From DASVUS01 sp036388675 (lineage in GTDB: Bacteria; Armatimonadota; Abditibacteriia; Abditibacteriales; Abditibacteriaceae), in contig DASVRI010000012.1 of NCBI GenBank assembly GCA_036388675.1, positions 77,134-141,133 on the forward strand: 64,000 nt of DNA, given 5' to 3'. The position numbers were made by a program, and so were the translations under genes. Each line of letters starts with the position of its first letter. Position 1 is the stretch's first letter. The notes below the pieces were generated by a model. That model was not told the origin of the DNA. It made no database searches and saw nothing but the letters and a program-made list of their open reading frames with translations. Positions 18,376 to 27,447 of this stretch are shown in pieces.

Positions 18376-19266
18376 ATGACTGGCGAGATCGCATTTCTGG
18401 GGACGGGCATCATGGGCGCGCCGATGGCGATCAATCTGCTGCGCGCCGGTCATCGTGTGCGTTGCTACAATCGCACGCGGGCCAAAACCGCTGCCGTTAA
18501 GGCCGCCGGTGCAACAGTGTGTGACACGCCGCAAGAAGCCGCACGCAACGCACAATTTATCATCACCATGGTGACTGACGGGCCGGATGTTGAGGCACTG
18601 CTGTTCGGTGAGAGCGGCGCGCTGCAATCGGCGCAACGCAACGCACTGTGGCTTGACATGAGCACCATCGCTCCCGCCAAAGCGCGCGAACTGGCGAGCC
18701 TCGCTGGAGAAAAAGGCGTGCGCTCCCTTGATGCGCCGGTAACTGGCGGCGAGATCGGAGCCATTAACGCCACTCTGTCGATCATGGTGGGCGGTGCGCC
18801 GGACGACCTTGAAGAAGCGCGTCCGCTACTGGAAGCGATGGGAAAGACCATCACGCACTGCGGTGATAGTGGCGCCGGGCAAAGTGTGAAGCTGTGCAAT
18901 CAGATTTGCGGCGCGATGAATCTGCTGGGCGTATGTGAAGCGCTGGTGCTCGGACAGAAACTGGGCATCGAGCCGGAGAAGATTATCGGTGTCATCGGTG
19001 CCGGCGCCGGGTCGAGTTGGGCGATGCAGAACCTGGCTCCCAAAATCGCAGCCGGCGATTTCTCACCGGGTTTCATGGTTGATACCCAGCAAAAAGATAT
19101 GCGCCTCGTGATGCAAGCCGCCGAAGAAGCGGGCGTATCGCTGTTAGGCGCCGGTGTGGCGCAGCAGTTGTGGCGCGGGGCCCAGGCCAAAGGCCGCGGC
19201 GATGAGGGAATCCAGAGCCTGTATAAAATTGTTGAGGAACTCGCCAACCTGCCAAAGCAAGGCTAA
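18376..19266 (+). CDS. 3-hydroxyisobutyrate/beta-hydroxyacid dehydrogenase family, NAD(P)-dependent, 296 aa
   Basis: The Rossmann fingerprint at the N-terminus (FLGTGIMGAPMAINLLRAGH) is followed by NRT and the conserved substrate-binding signature DAPVTGGEIGA. The catalytic lysine is in GQSVKLCNQ, and the C-terminal helical domain carries QKDMRLV. Length and motif order match the beta-hydroxyacid dehydrogenases, which include 3-hydroxyisobutyrate dehydrogenase, tartronate semialdehyde reductase and succinic semialdehyde/glyoxylate reductase. The exact substrate cannot be assigned. It starts ten bases after the preceding stop codon, consistent with co-transcription. Confidence 0.92.
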   Translation: MTGEIAFLGTGIMGAPMAINLLRAGHRVRCYNRTRAKTAAVKAAGATVCDTPQEAARNAQFIITMVTDGPDVEALLFGESGALQSAQRNALWLDMSTIAPAKARELASLAGEKGVRSLDAPVTGGEIGAINATLSIMVGGAPDDLEEARPLLEAMGKTITHCGDSGAGQSVKLCNQICGAMNLLGVCEALVLGQKLGIEPEKIIGVIGAGAGSSWAMQNLAPKIAAGDFSPGFMVDTQQKDMRLVMQAAEEAGVSLLGAGVAQQLWRGAQAKGRGDEGIQSLYKIVEELANLPKQG

Positions 19267-19317
19267 AAGCCGAGGGATGAAGAGTCAGGGGCAAACAGGG
19301 TAAACTGGTGAGTACTC

Positions 19318-20157
19318 ATGCCCACCATTACCGTTGCCCATTCGCCCGATTCCGATGACGCGTTTATGCACTATGCTCTGGCGCGTCACAAAATCGAGAC
19401 TGGTGATATTGAGTTCCGCCACGTCCTGCAAGATATTGAAACCCTCAATCAACGTGCGCAGAGCGGCACCTACGAAGTCACAGCCATCTCTATCCATGCC
19501 TACGCCTACCTCTCCGACAAATACGCGCTGCTGAATCACGGCGCCTCCATGGGCGAAAACTACGGGCCGATGATCGTCGCGCGCAACAAGTACTCGCTGT
19601 ATGAAATCAAACAGCAGCGCATCGCGATTCCCGGCACCATGACTTCGGCGTATCTGGCGCTCAAGCTCTTCGCGCCGGATGTTGAAACCCAGTCCATGCC
19701 CTTCGACGAAATTCTGCCTGCCGTGGCACGTGGCGATGTGCCGGCTGGTCTGCTGATTCATGAAGGACAGCTCACTTACGGAGACGAAGGTCTGCACAAC
19801 ATCATTGATCTGGGTGCGTGGTGGGGTGAGCAAACCGGTGGCTTGCCGCTACCGTTGGGCGGAAACGCCATCCGTCGTGACCTGGGGCCGGAGCTTTCGG
19901 CGCGTGTTTCGCACTTGCTGCGGGAAAGCATTCGTTACGCGTTGGAACATCGTGAAGAAGCGCTCGATTATGCGCTGGAATTCGCGCGCGACATGGAAAC
20001 GCGCCGGCACCTGGCTGACCGTTTCGTGGGCATGTATGTCAACACGCGCACGCTCGATTACGGCGAAGATGGCCGCCGTGCCGTGCGCGAGTTTCTCGAC
20101 AGAGGGCACGCCGCCGGAGTGATTCCTCATCCCGTGCCGGTCGAGTTTGTCAGTTGA
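19318..20157 (+). CDS. mqnD: 1,4-dihydroxy-6-naphthoate synthase (futalosine menaquinone pathway), 279 aa
   Basis: The N-terminus ITVAHSPDSDDAFMHYAL is the family signature, followed by GDIEFRHVLQDIETLN and GPMIVARN. The later LLIHEGQLTY segment contains the His considered catalytic, and LGAWWGEQTGGLPLPLGGNA is highly typical of MqnD. The enzyme converts cyclic dehypoxanthine futalosine to 1,4-dihydroxy-6-naphthoate in the alternative menaquinone route, so this organism probably respires with menaquinone made from chorismate via futalosine. No other mqn gene is in the window. The ATG directly follows a GAGTACTC palindrome (19310-19317), whose GGTGAG half may double as the ribosome-binding site. 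Confidence 0.93.
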   Translation: MPTITVAHSPDSDDAFMHYALARHKIETGDIEFRHVLQDIETLNQRAQSGTYEVTAISIHAYAYLSDKYALLNHGASMGENYGPMIVARNKYSLYEIKQQRIAIPGTMTSAYLALKLFAPDVETQSMPFDEILPAVARGDVPAGLLIHEGQLTYGDEGLHNIIDLGAWWGEQTGGLPLPLGGNAIRRDLGPELSARVSHLLRESIRYALEHREEALDYALEFARDMETRRHLADRFVGMYVNTRTLDYGEDGRRAVREFLDRGHAAGVIPHPVPVEFVS

Positions 20158-20287
20158 GGCTGTACGCTGAATCGTTGTGCCGAAACGTTGTGCTGAAGCA
20201 AGGAGCCGTAATCTGACCGTTGGTAGAGATAGCAGGCGAATTGAGTACTCGCTGCCTCGTCAGGCGCAGCGCCAAAGGGAGAATACA

Positions 20288-21037
20288 ATGCCAAAAGTCG
20301 GCGTACTATTATCGGGTTGCGGCGTGCAGGACGGTAGTGAAGTTTATGAAGCCGTATTGACGATTCTGGCTCTGGAGCGCGGCGGGGCAACCGTGCAGGC
20401 GCTTGCGCCGGATATCGAGCAGCCCCAGATCGTAAACCACTACACGGGCCAGGAAACGCGCCTCGAAGCGCGTAACGTTCTCACCGAATCGGCGCGCATC
20501 GTGCGTGGCAAAATCACCTCTACGAGCAGTGTTTCGGCACACGACCTGGATGCACTGATTATCGTCGGCGGCTATGGCGTGCTGAAAAACCTTTCTGGCT
20601 ACGCCGTGCAAAGCGAAGCCGGGAGCGTCAACCCCGATGTGGAACGGCTCATCCAGGAAATGAATGGCCTAGGCAAGCCTATAGGTGCCATGTGCGCCGG
20701 CGTGACTTTAGTTGCTATGGCCTTACGTGCAAAAGGCCCGACGCTCACCATTGGCACAGATGGCTCCGCTGCGGCTGGCGTGGTGCGATTGGGCGCGCGA
20801 CATATCATCACACAGGTTGATGAAATTCACATCGATGAAGCGAATAGCATCGTTTCCACAGCGGCGTTTTATGCCGCGCATACGGTGAGCGAAGCCGAGC
20901 CGGGCATCACGAAACTGGTCAATCACGTACTCGCCATGGTGCGCCAACTTGGTGTTGATCATGGCGACCAACCCACCACAACATCCACGTATTCGACGCT
21001 GGATGCAGGTTTGAATACGGGCAACGCATCGGTTTAA
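20288..21037 (+). CDS. elbB: ElbB-like DJ-1/PfpI superfamily protein, 249 aa
   Basis: The start at 20288 (MPKVGVLLSGCGVQDGSEVYE) is chosen because an AAAGGGAGA Shine-Dalgarno lies just upstream; the open frame from 20177 adds an unconserved stretch. The body matches ElbB/glyoxalase-III-like proteins of the class I glutamine amidotransferase fold. It has ALIIVGGYGVLKNL and the nucleophile-elbow Cys in PIGAMCAGV, and ends with DEIHIDEANSIVSTAAF. ElbB was linked to isoprenoid synthesis in E. coli and shows weak glyoxalase activity; the physiological role is unsettled. It is followed by a strong bidirectional terminator. Confidence 0.9.
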   Translation: MPKVGVLLSGCGVQDGSEVYEAVLTILALERGGATVQALAPDIEQPQIVNHYTGQETRLEARNVLTESARIVRGKITSTSSVSAHDLDALIIVGGYGVLKNLSGYAVQSEAGSVNPDVERLIQEMNGLGKPIGAMCAGVTLVAMALRAKGPTLTIGTDGSAAAGVVRLGARHIITQVDEIHIDEANSIVSTAAFYAAHTVSEAEPGITKLVNHVLAMVRQLGVDHGDQPTTTSTYSTLDAGLNTGNASV

Positions 21038-21062
21038 GTGCCACGCACGCCACTAAATTTCT

Positions 21063-21110
21063 AAACAAAACAGTGGCCCTCTCGAATGTGAGAGGGCCAC
21101 TGTTTTGTTT
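21063..21110. terminator. Bidirectional terminator between elbB and the convergent coiled-coil gene
   Basis: A 21-bp perfect stem (21063-21083 with 21090-21110) has a six-base loop, with A-rich and T-rich flanks on both sides. It is well placed between the stop at 21037 and the opposite stop at 21161. Confidence 0.93.
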
Positions 21111-21160
21111 AGGCAAGACAGCCGGAGGCGTTTGCTCTCTTGAGGTTGTGAATGGTGTCA

Positions 21161-23254
21161 CTACAACTCTTCAATGCGCGCCTGAGCGGTATTCGCCAGC
21201 CGGTCGAGCCACTTGCCATCCGGTGAGATAAGCGGGAACCACCATGCCGTTGGGCGGTAGTTGGTGTGATGCAGGCCACGACTGGTGAGCAACGCAGCGC
21301 GCACGAGTTGAAAACGCTGCCACTCGGCTTCGTATTCGAGACGTGCGATAATCTGGCGAGCGTTGCGCGCCGCCTCGCTTTTTTCCAGAATGACACGCTC
21401 CTGAGTTTTGTTGCGCGCCTGAGTACTCAGTTCGTGAGCGCGGCTGCGGGCGGCACCGATTTCTTCGTCGAAGTGAGTGCGCTCTTTGATGCACCACGCG
21501 ATGCGCTCGCGCAACTCGGCGATTTCCTGCTCTTCGGCGGTTTCAATCTGCGCCTGCGCCGTGCGTTCTTCTTTCGATAGCTTTTTGCCCGCATTATCGA
21601 GCACGCGCTGTGCGGCGCCTTCTTTCAGGTCGAAAAGTCGCTGGCGCAACGGCTGCACCGTCTGGCGCCAGTCTTCACCTTTCGCGCGTTCAACGCTTGA
21701 TGCTTGTTCTTGCAAGCCGCGTGCTTCGTCGCGCAGGGCCGTGATCTCGGCTTCGAGCACGCGTGTTCGCTCGCGCAGGGAACGAATTTCTTCGCGTGCC
21801 TGCGAGTACTCGTTCAGGTGTTCGTTCCAGCTCGCATCGCGCGTAGCGAGCAACGCCATCAGGTCGCGCGGAGAGTGGCAGTCTTTCAAGGCAAGGCGCA
21901 ATGCGTCCTGTTCGTTGCAAACCGCTTCCCAGCGTGTGGCAAAGTCGCGTGCCGCAATTTCTCCTGAGCCGAAAGCATGAGCCAAATGCGGCGGCAGGTG
22001 GAACGTGGTGTCCACATCTTTCAGCGCGTCCCAGGTCGCATATTTCAGGCGCAGCATCGGGTGCAGGTCGAGCGTGAGGCCGTTGGCGCGCATTGCGGTG
22101 TTCATGGCCTGCGTGCGCGTTGTGTAGCCGGAAGCGTGTTCGTGAAAAACGAAAATGTATTCGCTGGACAGCATTGAAATCAGCGCCACGGCTTTGCCGA
22201 CCAGGGCCACGTCCGGGCCAAACTTCGCTTCGAGCACATCGGCCAGTTCTTGTATCGAACCGCAGTCGCAACCGGTACACAGCGTGATGGGCTCTTCGGT
22301 TTCGATATACAGCGAACCCTCGTGCAAACGCAGTGTGCCACGTCCTCGTCCGGGAATCACCACGTCGAAAGGTAGCGCGCCGTCGCCAAACTGCGACAGC
22401 GTATAGATGCCGCTGCCGCGCACCGCGTCGTCGTAACAGCGCCGAGCCGTGTCGCGCGTGGCGGGCTGTAAGAACAAGTCAACAAAACGAAAGCGGGGCA
22501 ACAGCGCCGTCTCGCGTTTGAAGCGGAACAGTTCGAGCGAAGCCGTAGTCTGCAAGTTACACGACCCGCTGCCGCGCACCAGTCCCCACAATCGCGGTGT
22601 AAGAGAACGATAGAGATCGGACAGCGAACTGTCGGGATTGCTCTGTGCGTACTCATTGACCCACTTCAAGAGGGCCGTTGTCGTCTCGTTCTCCGGTGTG
22701 CCCAGAATGTGCAGGCTTTCTTGAAAACCCCATTCCAGTTGCGCGCGCAAGGCGGGCATGATGTCGCGCAAACGCACATCGGCAGCGATAAGCGGTCGCG
22801 GTTCGGTATGCACAAGCGCACGCCAGCCCCAGGCTTCGGTTTCGTTGTTGAGCAGCGCTTCACCACCGCCTGGATAACCGCGCGCCACGCGATCAAACGC
22901 CACGCCGTTTTCGCCCAGGGCGGCGCGCGTCGGCACGGTTTCGCTGCCAAAAAGACAACTCAGTTCGCCGGCTGCGCTCCACAAATCGCGCGTGGCGCCG
23001 TCGTTGTGCGGCAGCATGATGAACTTCTCGGCATCACCTGTTTCAAGGTGTGACAATTTGGCGAAGTAGTCGGTGTCGTGCACACCGGCGACGATTAGCG
23101 CTTCGGGCGCCAGCGCTTCGAGCAGGCGGCAAAAGGCGGCTTTGACCGGCTCGTCCCACAGCACGGTCTGTCCCAGTGTGAGAAACGGCACGTCAGGACA
23201 TCGCGTGCGCAACTCGTTGATGGCGTCTACTGTCGATGGATGAAATTCAGGCAT
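21161..23254 (-). CDS. Unrecognised 697-aa protein with C-terminal coiled coil
   Basis: I do not recognise the family. The N-terminal about 430 residues look globular and enzyme-like (PDVPFLTLGQTVLWDEPVK, ALIVAGVHDTDYFAKL, then LHEGSLYIETEEPITLCTGCDCGS). About residues 455-640 are a long heptad-rich coiled coil with many Glu, Arg and Gln. The last about 60 residues are globular again, with WWFPLISPDGKWL. No signal peptide or membrane segment is seen. The N-terminal fragment mentions no known nucleotide-binding motif. It stands alone between two opposite-strand genes. A GAGTACTC lies in the 5' leader at 23259 and two more lie in the coiled-coil part. Confidence 0.7.
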   Translation of the reverse strand: MPEFHPSTVDAINELRTRCPDVPFLTLGQTVLWDEPVKAAFCRLLEALAPEALIVAGVHDTDYFAKLSHLETGDAEKFIMLPHNDGATRDLWSAAGELSCLFGSETVPTRAALGENGVAFDRVARGYPGGGEALLNNETEAWGWRALVHTEPRPLIAADVRLRDIMPALRAQLEWGFQESLHILGTPENETTTALLKWVNEYAQSNPDSSLSDLYRSLTPRLWGLVRGSGSCNLQTTASLELFRFKRETALLPRFRFVDLFLQPATRDTARRCYDDAVRGSGIYTLSQFGDGALPFDVVIPGRGRGTLRLHEGSLYIETEEPITLCTGCDCGSIQELADVLEAKFGPDVALVGKAVALISMLSSEYIFVFHEHASGYTTRTQAMNTAMRANGLTLDLHPMLRLKYATWDALKDVDTTFHLPPHLAHAFGSGEIAARDFATRWEAVCNEQDALRLALKDCHSPRDLMALLATRDASWNEHLNEYSQAREEIRSLRERTRVLEAEITALRDEARGLQEQASSVERAKGEDWRQTVQPLRQRLFDLKEGAAQRVLDNAGKKLSKEERTAQAQIETAEEQEIAELRERIAWCIKERTHFDEEIGAARSRAHELSTQARNKTQERVILEKSEAARNARQIIARLEYEAEWQRFQLVRAALLTSRGLHHTNYRPTAWWFPLISPDGKWLDRLANTAQARIEEL

Positions 23255-23340
23255 AAGCGAGTACTCTTCTGCCGCAGTTTAACGCAGCGTCCGCCCCGCG
23301 CGTTCCATAGAGATGTGGCCGCTTAGTTAAAATAAAGCAC

Positions 23341-24366
23341 ATGCCGACGCTTTTTGGACACCATTACACTCGCGACGAACTGCGCCGTCACATCGGCTCG
23401 CTGCGGCAAATCGGCGGCGTTACGCGCTATCGATTGCAAGAAGGCCCCGAGCGCGATGTCGAAATCTGCGAAATGCGCACCGGAAGCGGGCTGCGTTTTG
23501 GCGTTTCACCCTCACGCGGCATGGACATCGTGTGGGCCGAGCACAATAGCCGCTCGCTGTGCTGGAACTCTTCGACTGGTGTCGTGCATCCTGCCTTTTA
23601 TGATGAGGACAACTTCGGCTGGTTGCGTGGTTTCTACGGTGGCTTGCTCACGACGTGCGGCCTGTCCAGCTTTGGGCCGCCTTGCGAAGAGGAAGGCGAA
23701 TTCTACGGCATCCACGACCGCGCTTCTTACCTGCCCGCGAGCAACGTGCAATGTGGCGAAACCTGGCAAGGCGATGAGTGCGAAATCTGGTGCAGCGGCC
23801 AGGTGCGCCAGACGCGCGTCTTCGGCCCCAATCTGCTGTTGACGCGGCGCATTGCTGCCTGCCTGGGCAGCAATAAAATAACGCTGCACGACCGCATTGA
23901 AAACGAAGGCTTCGAGCCGACACAAATGGTTGTGCTTTATCACTGTAACTTTGGGTTTCCCGTGGTGAGCGAGTACTCGCAGGTGCGCGCGCCTTCTTCC
24001 CAATGCACGCCGCGCGATGAAGCAGCGCAAGTCGGTGCCGCGCAGTGGATGCAAATAGAGCCGCCACAGCCAGGCTACGCCGAGTGCGTCTATTTTCACG
24101 ACATGACGCCTGATGCCGCAGGTTTCGTGCGCGCCGAAATCTGGAACGAGCGACTGCGCTTTGGCGCTTACATCAACTATTGCGCCAACACCCTGCCACA
24201 CTTCACGCAATGGAAAATGATGGGCGCCGGCACCTACGTTTGCGGTCTGGAGCCGAGCAACGCACCGCTGGCTTCACGCGCCGACTTGCGCGCTCGTGGC
24301 GAGTTGCCGGTTTTGCAGCCCGGTGAAACGCGTGAATTCTATCTCGAACTCGGCGTGCTGGAGTGA
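23341..24366 (+). CDS. DUF4432 aldose-1-epimerase-like protein, 341 aa
   Basis: The protein has the DUF4432 pattern. An N-terminal beta-strand region is followed by GVSPSRGMDIVWAEH and SSTGVVHPAFYDE, then GLLTTCGLSSFGPPC and YGIHDRASYLPA, and a C-terminal LEPSNAP and LQPGETREFYLELG. These belong to the galactose-mutarotase-like beta-sandwich superfamily; His and Glu positions analogous to mutarotases are present (GIHDRAS, LEPSN). Substrate and biological role are unknown but carbohydrate-related by family. It is followed three bases later by the lipoyl-transferase gene, so the two are probably translated from one message. Confidence 0.85.
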   Translation: MPTLFGHHYTRDELRRHIGSLRQIGGVTRYRLQEGPERDVEICEMRTGSGLRFGVSPSRGMDIVWAEHNSRSLCWNSSTGVVHPAFYDEDNFGWLRGFYGGLLTTCGLSSFGPPCEEEGEFYGIHDRASYLPASNVQCGETWQGDECEIWCSGQVRQTRVFGPNLLLTRRIAACLGSNKITLHDRIENEGFEPTQMVVLYHCNFGFPVVSEYSQVRAPSSQCTPRDEAAQVGAAQWMQIEPPQPGYAECVYFHDMTPDAAGFVRAEIWNERLRFGAYINYCANTLPHFTQWKMMGAGTYVCGLEPSNAPLASRADLRARGELPVLQPGETREFYLELGVLE

Positions 24367-24369
24367 ACC

Positions 24370-25152
24370 ATGCAGTGGCGCTTGATTCGTGATGGTGCGG
24401 CGCGCGGCGCGTGGAACATGGCCGTTGATGAGGCGATGTTGCTCGGCCAACTCCAAGCGAGTACTCGTGGCGGGACGTTGCGCTTTTACGGCTGGAGCCC
24501 GCCTTGTCTTTCGCTGGGCCGCTTTCAGCGTTGGGACGAAGTGTTGGACGATGCACCCACCTTTGATGTTGTGCGGCGTCCGACTGGCGGGCGCGCGGTG
24601 TGGCACCATCACGAAATTACCTACTGCGCTGTGCTGCGTGAGGAAATGTTGCCTCGTGGTTCGACCAGTGTCGCGGGCGCTTACGCGTGGCTCAGTCGCG
24701 GTTTCATCGCCGGACTCCAAACGCTGGGTGTGCAGGCAACGCTGGCGCCGGCGGGAAACGATCGCGTGCAAACGCCCGACTGTTTCGCATCCGCGACGCG
24801 CGCTGATTTCGTGGTGGACGGGCGCAAGCTACTCGGTGCGGCGCAGTGCCGTCACAATGGTGTCGTATTGCAGCACGGCTCGCTACTGCTGAGCGTTGAC
24901 CAGGAGGCATGGCAGCGTGCGCTGGGCAACACACATGATGTGGTGACACTGCAAATGCTGGGCATACAGAAGTCGCGCGAAGAGATCGTGGATACTCTGT
25001 GCGCCGGTTGTGAACATGAGTTAGGGATTTCGCTTTCGCCGGGCATATTGAGCGATGCTGAAGCCACGTTGGCGACGCGTTTGCTAGCAGAGAAATACGC
25101 GCAGCCGGCCTGGAACCGTGAGCGTCGGGCCGGAGCAGCCGAGCAAACATGA
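24370..25152 (+). CDS. Lipoate/octanoate protein ligase A/B family (LplA/LipM-like), 260 aa
   Basis: The fold markers of the biotin/lipoate ligase family are present: NMAVDEAMLLGQ, LRFYGWSPPCLSLGRFQ, and RRPTGGRAVWHHHEITYC, the lipoyl-pocket motif. DCFASATRADFVVDGRKLLGAAQ carries the catalytic lysine region and a Cys typical of LipM-type octanoyltransferases. Such enzymes load lipoate or octanoate onto E2 or GcvH proteins. Whether it is an ATP-using ligase or an octanoyl-ACP transferase cannot be decided by eye; the PDCF cysteine favours the transferase. It starts three bases after the DUF4432 gene. Confidence 0.88.
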   Translation: MQWRLIRDGAARGAWNMAVDEAMLLGQLQASTRGGTLRFYGWSPPCLSLGRFQRWDEVLDDAPTFDVVRRPTGGRAVWHHHEITYCAVLREEMLPRGSTSVAGAYAWLSRGFIAGLQTLGVQATLAPAGNDRVQTPDCFASATRADFVVDGRKLLGAAQCRHNGVVLQHGSLLLSVDQEAWQRALGNTHDVVTLQMLGIQKSREEIVDTLCAGCEHELGISLSPGILSDAEATLATRLLAEKYAQPAWNRERRAGAAEQT

Positions 25153-25202
25153 ATCGGTCGCCGGCTCCAGTGCGGAGTTCTGTCGCAGGCAGCAAGCAGG
25201 CT

Positions 25203-25231
25203 TTGCAGGGATGCGTTGCGCGCGGTATAAT
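25203..25231 (+). promoter_or_regulatory. Predicted sigma-70 promoter for the response regulator
   Basis: TTGCAG at 25203-25208 and a perfect TATAAT at 25226-25231 have a 17-base spacer. The implied transcript would start near 25238 and have a leader of about 165 bases before the ATG at 25403. Confidence 0.7.
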
Positions 25232-25402
25232 CACGGCACCGAGAAAACTCTGTGCCACGTCCGCAAAGGCTCGTGAGTATGAGTTTTAAGGTTTTGTGCG
25301 CGTGTTTTAGGCACCTGTTTTTATGCGACTGTCGCTACGAACAGTAGTCCGCGCACAACGAAACCAGTCGGGATTGGCGCCCAGAGCGCGGGGAGGCATG
25401 AC

Positions 25403-25870
25403 ATGTCCAAAACGATTTTAGCCGTCGATGACGAAAAGCACATCGTGCGGCTGGTGCAGATTAACTTGCAAAAAGAAGGTTACAATGTCGTCACGGCCAG
25501 CAACGGACGTGAGGCGCTGGACAAAGTCAATGCCGAACGGCCCGACCTTATCATCATGGACGTAATGATGCCGGAACTCGATGGCTTCGGCGCGCTCAAA
25601 ATTTTAAAGGAAGACGAGGCCACGGCTTCGATTCCCGTTATCATGCTGACGGCCAAAGCGCAGGACGCCGATGTATTTCAAGGCTGGAAAAGCGGCGCCG
25701 ATCTTTATCTCACCAAGCCTTTTAACCCGCAGGAACTGATTACATTTGTGAAACGCATCTTTCAAGGGCAAAACGAAAGCAATGATGACGATGTCTATGA
25801 GGTTGACGAAAGCGACACTTATAACATTGATGACATTGACGAAACACTGATACCGCCACAAACACAGTAG
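25403..25870 (+). CDS. Single-domain CheY/DivK-like response regulator with acidic tail, 155 aa
   Basis: A receiver domain occupies residues 1-122: acidic pair Asp9/Asp10, phospho-acceptor Asp53 (LIIMDVMMPELDG), Thr83 (IMLTAKA) and Lys105 (LTKPFNP). No output domain follows. The last about 30 residues are strongly acidic and probably flexible (ESNDDDVYEVDESDTYNIDD). It likely relays phosphate or binds a partner rather than DNA. No histidine kinase is adjacent. The start has a GGGGAGG just upstream. Confidence 0.95.
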   Translation: MSKTILAVDDEKHIVRLVQINLQKEGYNVVTASNGREALDKVNAERPDLIIMDVMMPELDGFGALKILKEDEATASIPVIMLTAKAQDADVFQGWKSGADLYLTKPFNPQELITFVKRIFQGQNESNDDDVYEVDESDTYNIDDIDETLIPPQTQ

Positions 25871-25970
25871 CCGATTTGAATGAAAAGACTTCGTGAGTGC
25901 TTGAAGTGAGTACTCGCAACAAGCACTCGTTGCGAGTTGGTGGCCCACAGCCGCGAAGTGGAGAGCGAAT

Positions 25971-26249
25971 ATGACAGGACGAAAGCTACAGACAGCCGGA
26001 GGGCCGATGGCGCAGTTGGAAGCCGCTGACGGACGAGGCCATACTTTGTTATACAGTGGTGTGGCACTGGGACTTGTCGCCGGAGCTGCGATTTCTGCTT
26101 ATCTGTGGAAACAACGCACGCATGCCTTAAACTTGCTGCACGCCACACCTCTGGAGCGTGCCGAAGAACTGATCGCTAGCTGCGAACACAAAATCGAAGA
26201 CATTGAGCGCGCGCTCGACGACCTTAAAGCCGCTGCACGTCCTTCGTGA
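25971..26249 (+). CDS. Small single-pass membrane protein with coiled coil, 92 aa
   Basis: One hydrophobic helix (about residues 25-44, LLYSGVALGLVAGAAISAYLW) is followed by a short charged helix with heptads (ERAEELIASCEHKIEDIERALDDL). This resembles YtxH-type small membrane proteins, though no firm family match can be made. A second in-frame ATG at 26007 has GGAGG five bases upstream and may be the real start. It sits between the response regulator and a sigma factor on the same strand. Confidence 0.7.
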   Translation: MTGRKLQTAGGPMAQLEAADGRGHTLLYSGVALGLVAGAAISAYLWKQRTHALNLLHATPLERAEELIASCEHKIEDIERALDDLKAAARPS

Positions 26250-26434
26250 ATTATCACCATCGCAGCCCTTTGCCATATCACCGCAACCCCGATTGTAAAT
26301 AAGCGCTATAATTCCTGATTGCGATAGATGTTTGATACAGCACTTCTCCCGGTTTTGATGGCATGAATTTAGCCGGTAGAGGTGCTTCTAAATTCTGCCG
26401 AAGTAAGAGCAGTCGACTGACGGATCGTTGAACC

Positions 26435-27412
26435 ATGAGTCGCGCCACCGCACTAATCAACGGCGAAACTCCCCGGCGCCCTGCTTCGGCGGGCGCGCTC
26501 TATTTTTCTATGCCTTCTTCTTCCTCGCGGCAAAATCCCAACGGGCGGCAGCCCAGTGGGTTAGTCTCGCCGAACGCTGCCGATGACGAGCGGCGCACGA
26601 CCGCCGCCCCCGATGGCCTCAGCGCGTCCGCAGCGGATGGCGAAAGCGCGTCGGGCAACGAAGCGTCGAGTAACGAAGTCGAAAGTCTCGAAACCGAAGC
26701 TGTGGCCGGGGATGCCGAAGAAACCGAAACCGACAGCGCGTTCGAATCGGACGAAGCCGAAAGTGATGAGGCCGGGGAAAGCGAAGCGCAAAACGGCACT
26801 GCGAGTACTCGTAATGGTTCTCCTTCGGATGCGGCGCGTGCCCATTTCCTCGGAGTTTTGCAGCGCGCTAAAGAAGGCGACCGCAAGGCTTTCGAAGAAA
26901 TCTATCAAATGTATCACCGCCGCATCTACAACGCCGTTTATGGAATGCTAAGCGACGCCGACGATGCACAGGATGTAACGCAGGACGTGTTTATCCGCTT
27001 GCACGACGCGCTGCCCACATTGCGCGCCGACGAGGCGTTTTCGACTTATCTTTATCGCATTGCACTGAACTTGTGTCGCGACCGCGCTCGTCGCAAAAAG
27101 CGCGTGCGCTTCCAGAGCATGGATACGCCGCGCACCGACAGCGAAGGCGAAGTCGAGCCGATGGAGTTCCCCGATCTGGGCAAGTTGCCCGAAGAAACCA
27201 TCGCCGGCGAAGAGTTGCAAAAGCGCGTGCGCCAGGCCGTGCAAAACCTGTCCGAAGACCACAAAGCCGTCATTGTGATGCACCACTTTCAGGGCATGGA
27301 AGTCAACGACATCGCGCGCATTCTCGATGTTCCCACCGGCACCGTGAAAAGCCGCCTCGCCCGAGGCCGCGACCAACTGCACCGCAAACTGCGCGGCTAC
27401 CTTAACGTTTAA
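26435..27412 (+). CDS. ECF-type RNA polymerase sigma factor with long acidic N-terminal extension, 325 aa
   Basis: Residues from about 131 onward are a standard ECF sigma factor. Region 2 is AFEEIYQMYHRRIYNAVYGM with DAQDVTQDVFIRLHDALP and FSTYLYRIALNLCRDRARR. Region 4 is QNLSEDHKAVIVMHHFQGME with VNDIARILDVPTGTVKSRL. The preceding about 130 residues are an Asp/Glu/Ser/Ala-rich, disordered extension (VESLETEAVAGDAEETETDS), unusual for the group. No zinc-finger anti-sigma gene follows; the next element is a repeat cluster. The extension could therefore be the regulatory part, or the true start may lie further in. Confidence 0.9.
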   Translation: MSRATALINGETPRRPASAGALYFSMPSSSSRQNPNGRQPSGLVSPNAADDERRTTAAPDGLSASAADGESASGNEASSNEVESLETEAVAGDAEETETDSAFESDEAESDEAGESEAQNGTASTRNGSPSDAARAHFLGVLQRAKEGDRKAFEEIYQMYHRRIYNAVYGMLSDADDAQDVTQDVFIRLHDALPTLRADEAFSTYLYRIALNLCRDRARRKKRVRFQSMDTPRTDSEGEVEPMEFPDLGKLPEETIAGEELQKRVRQAVQNLSEDHKAVIVMHHFQGMEVNDIARILDVPTGTVKSRLARGRDQLHRKLRGYLNV

Positions 27413-27447
27413 AGCAGTTTAACGCCACATTTCCAGAGTTGTATGAC

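Noticed and set aside
25232..25402. A cyclic-di-GMP (GEMM) riboswitch before the response regulator.
   Set aside because: Only the CCGCAAAGG fragment is similar; the stem order does not match the known core.
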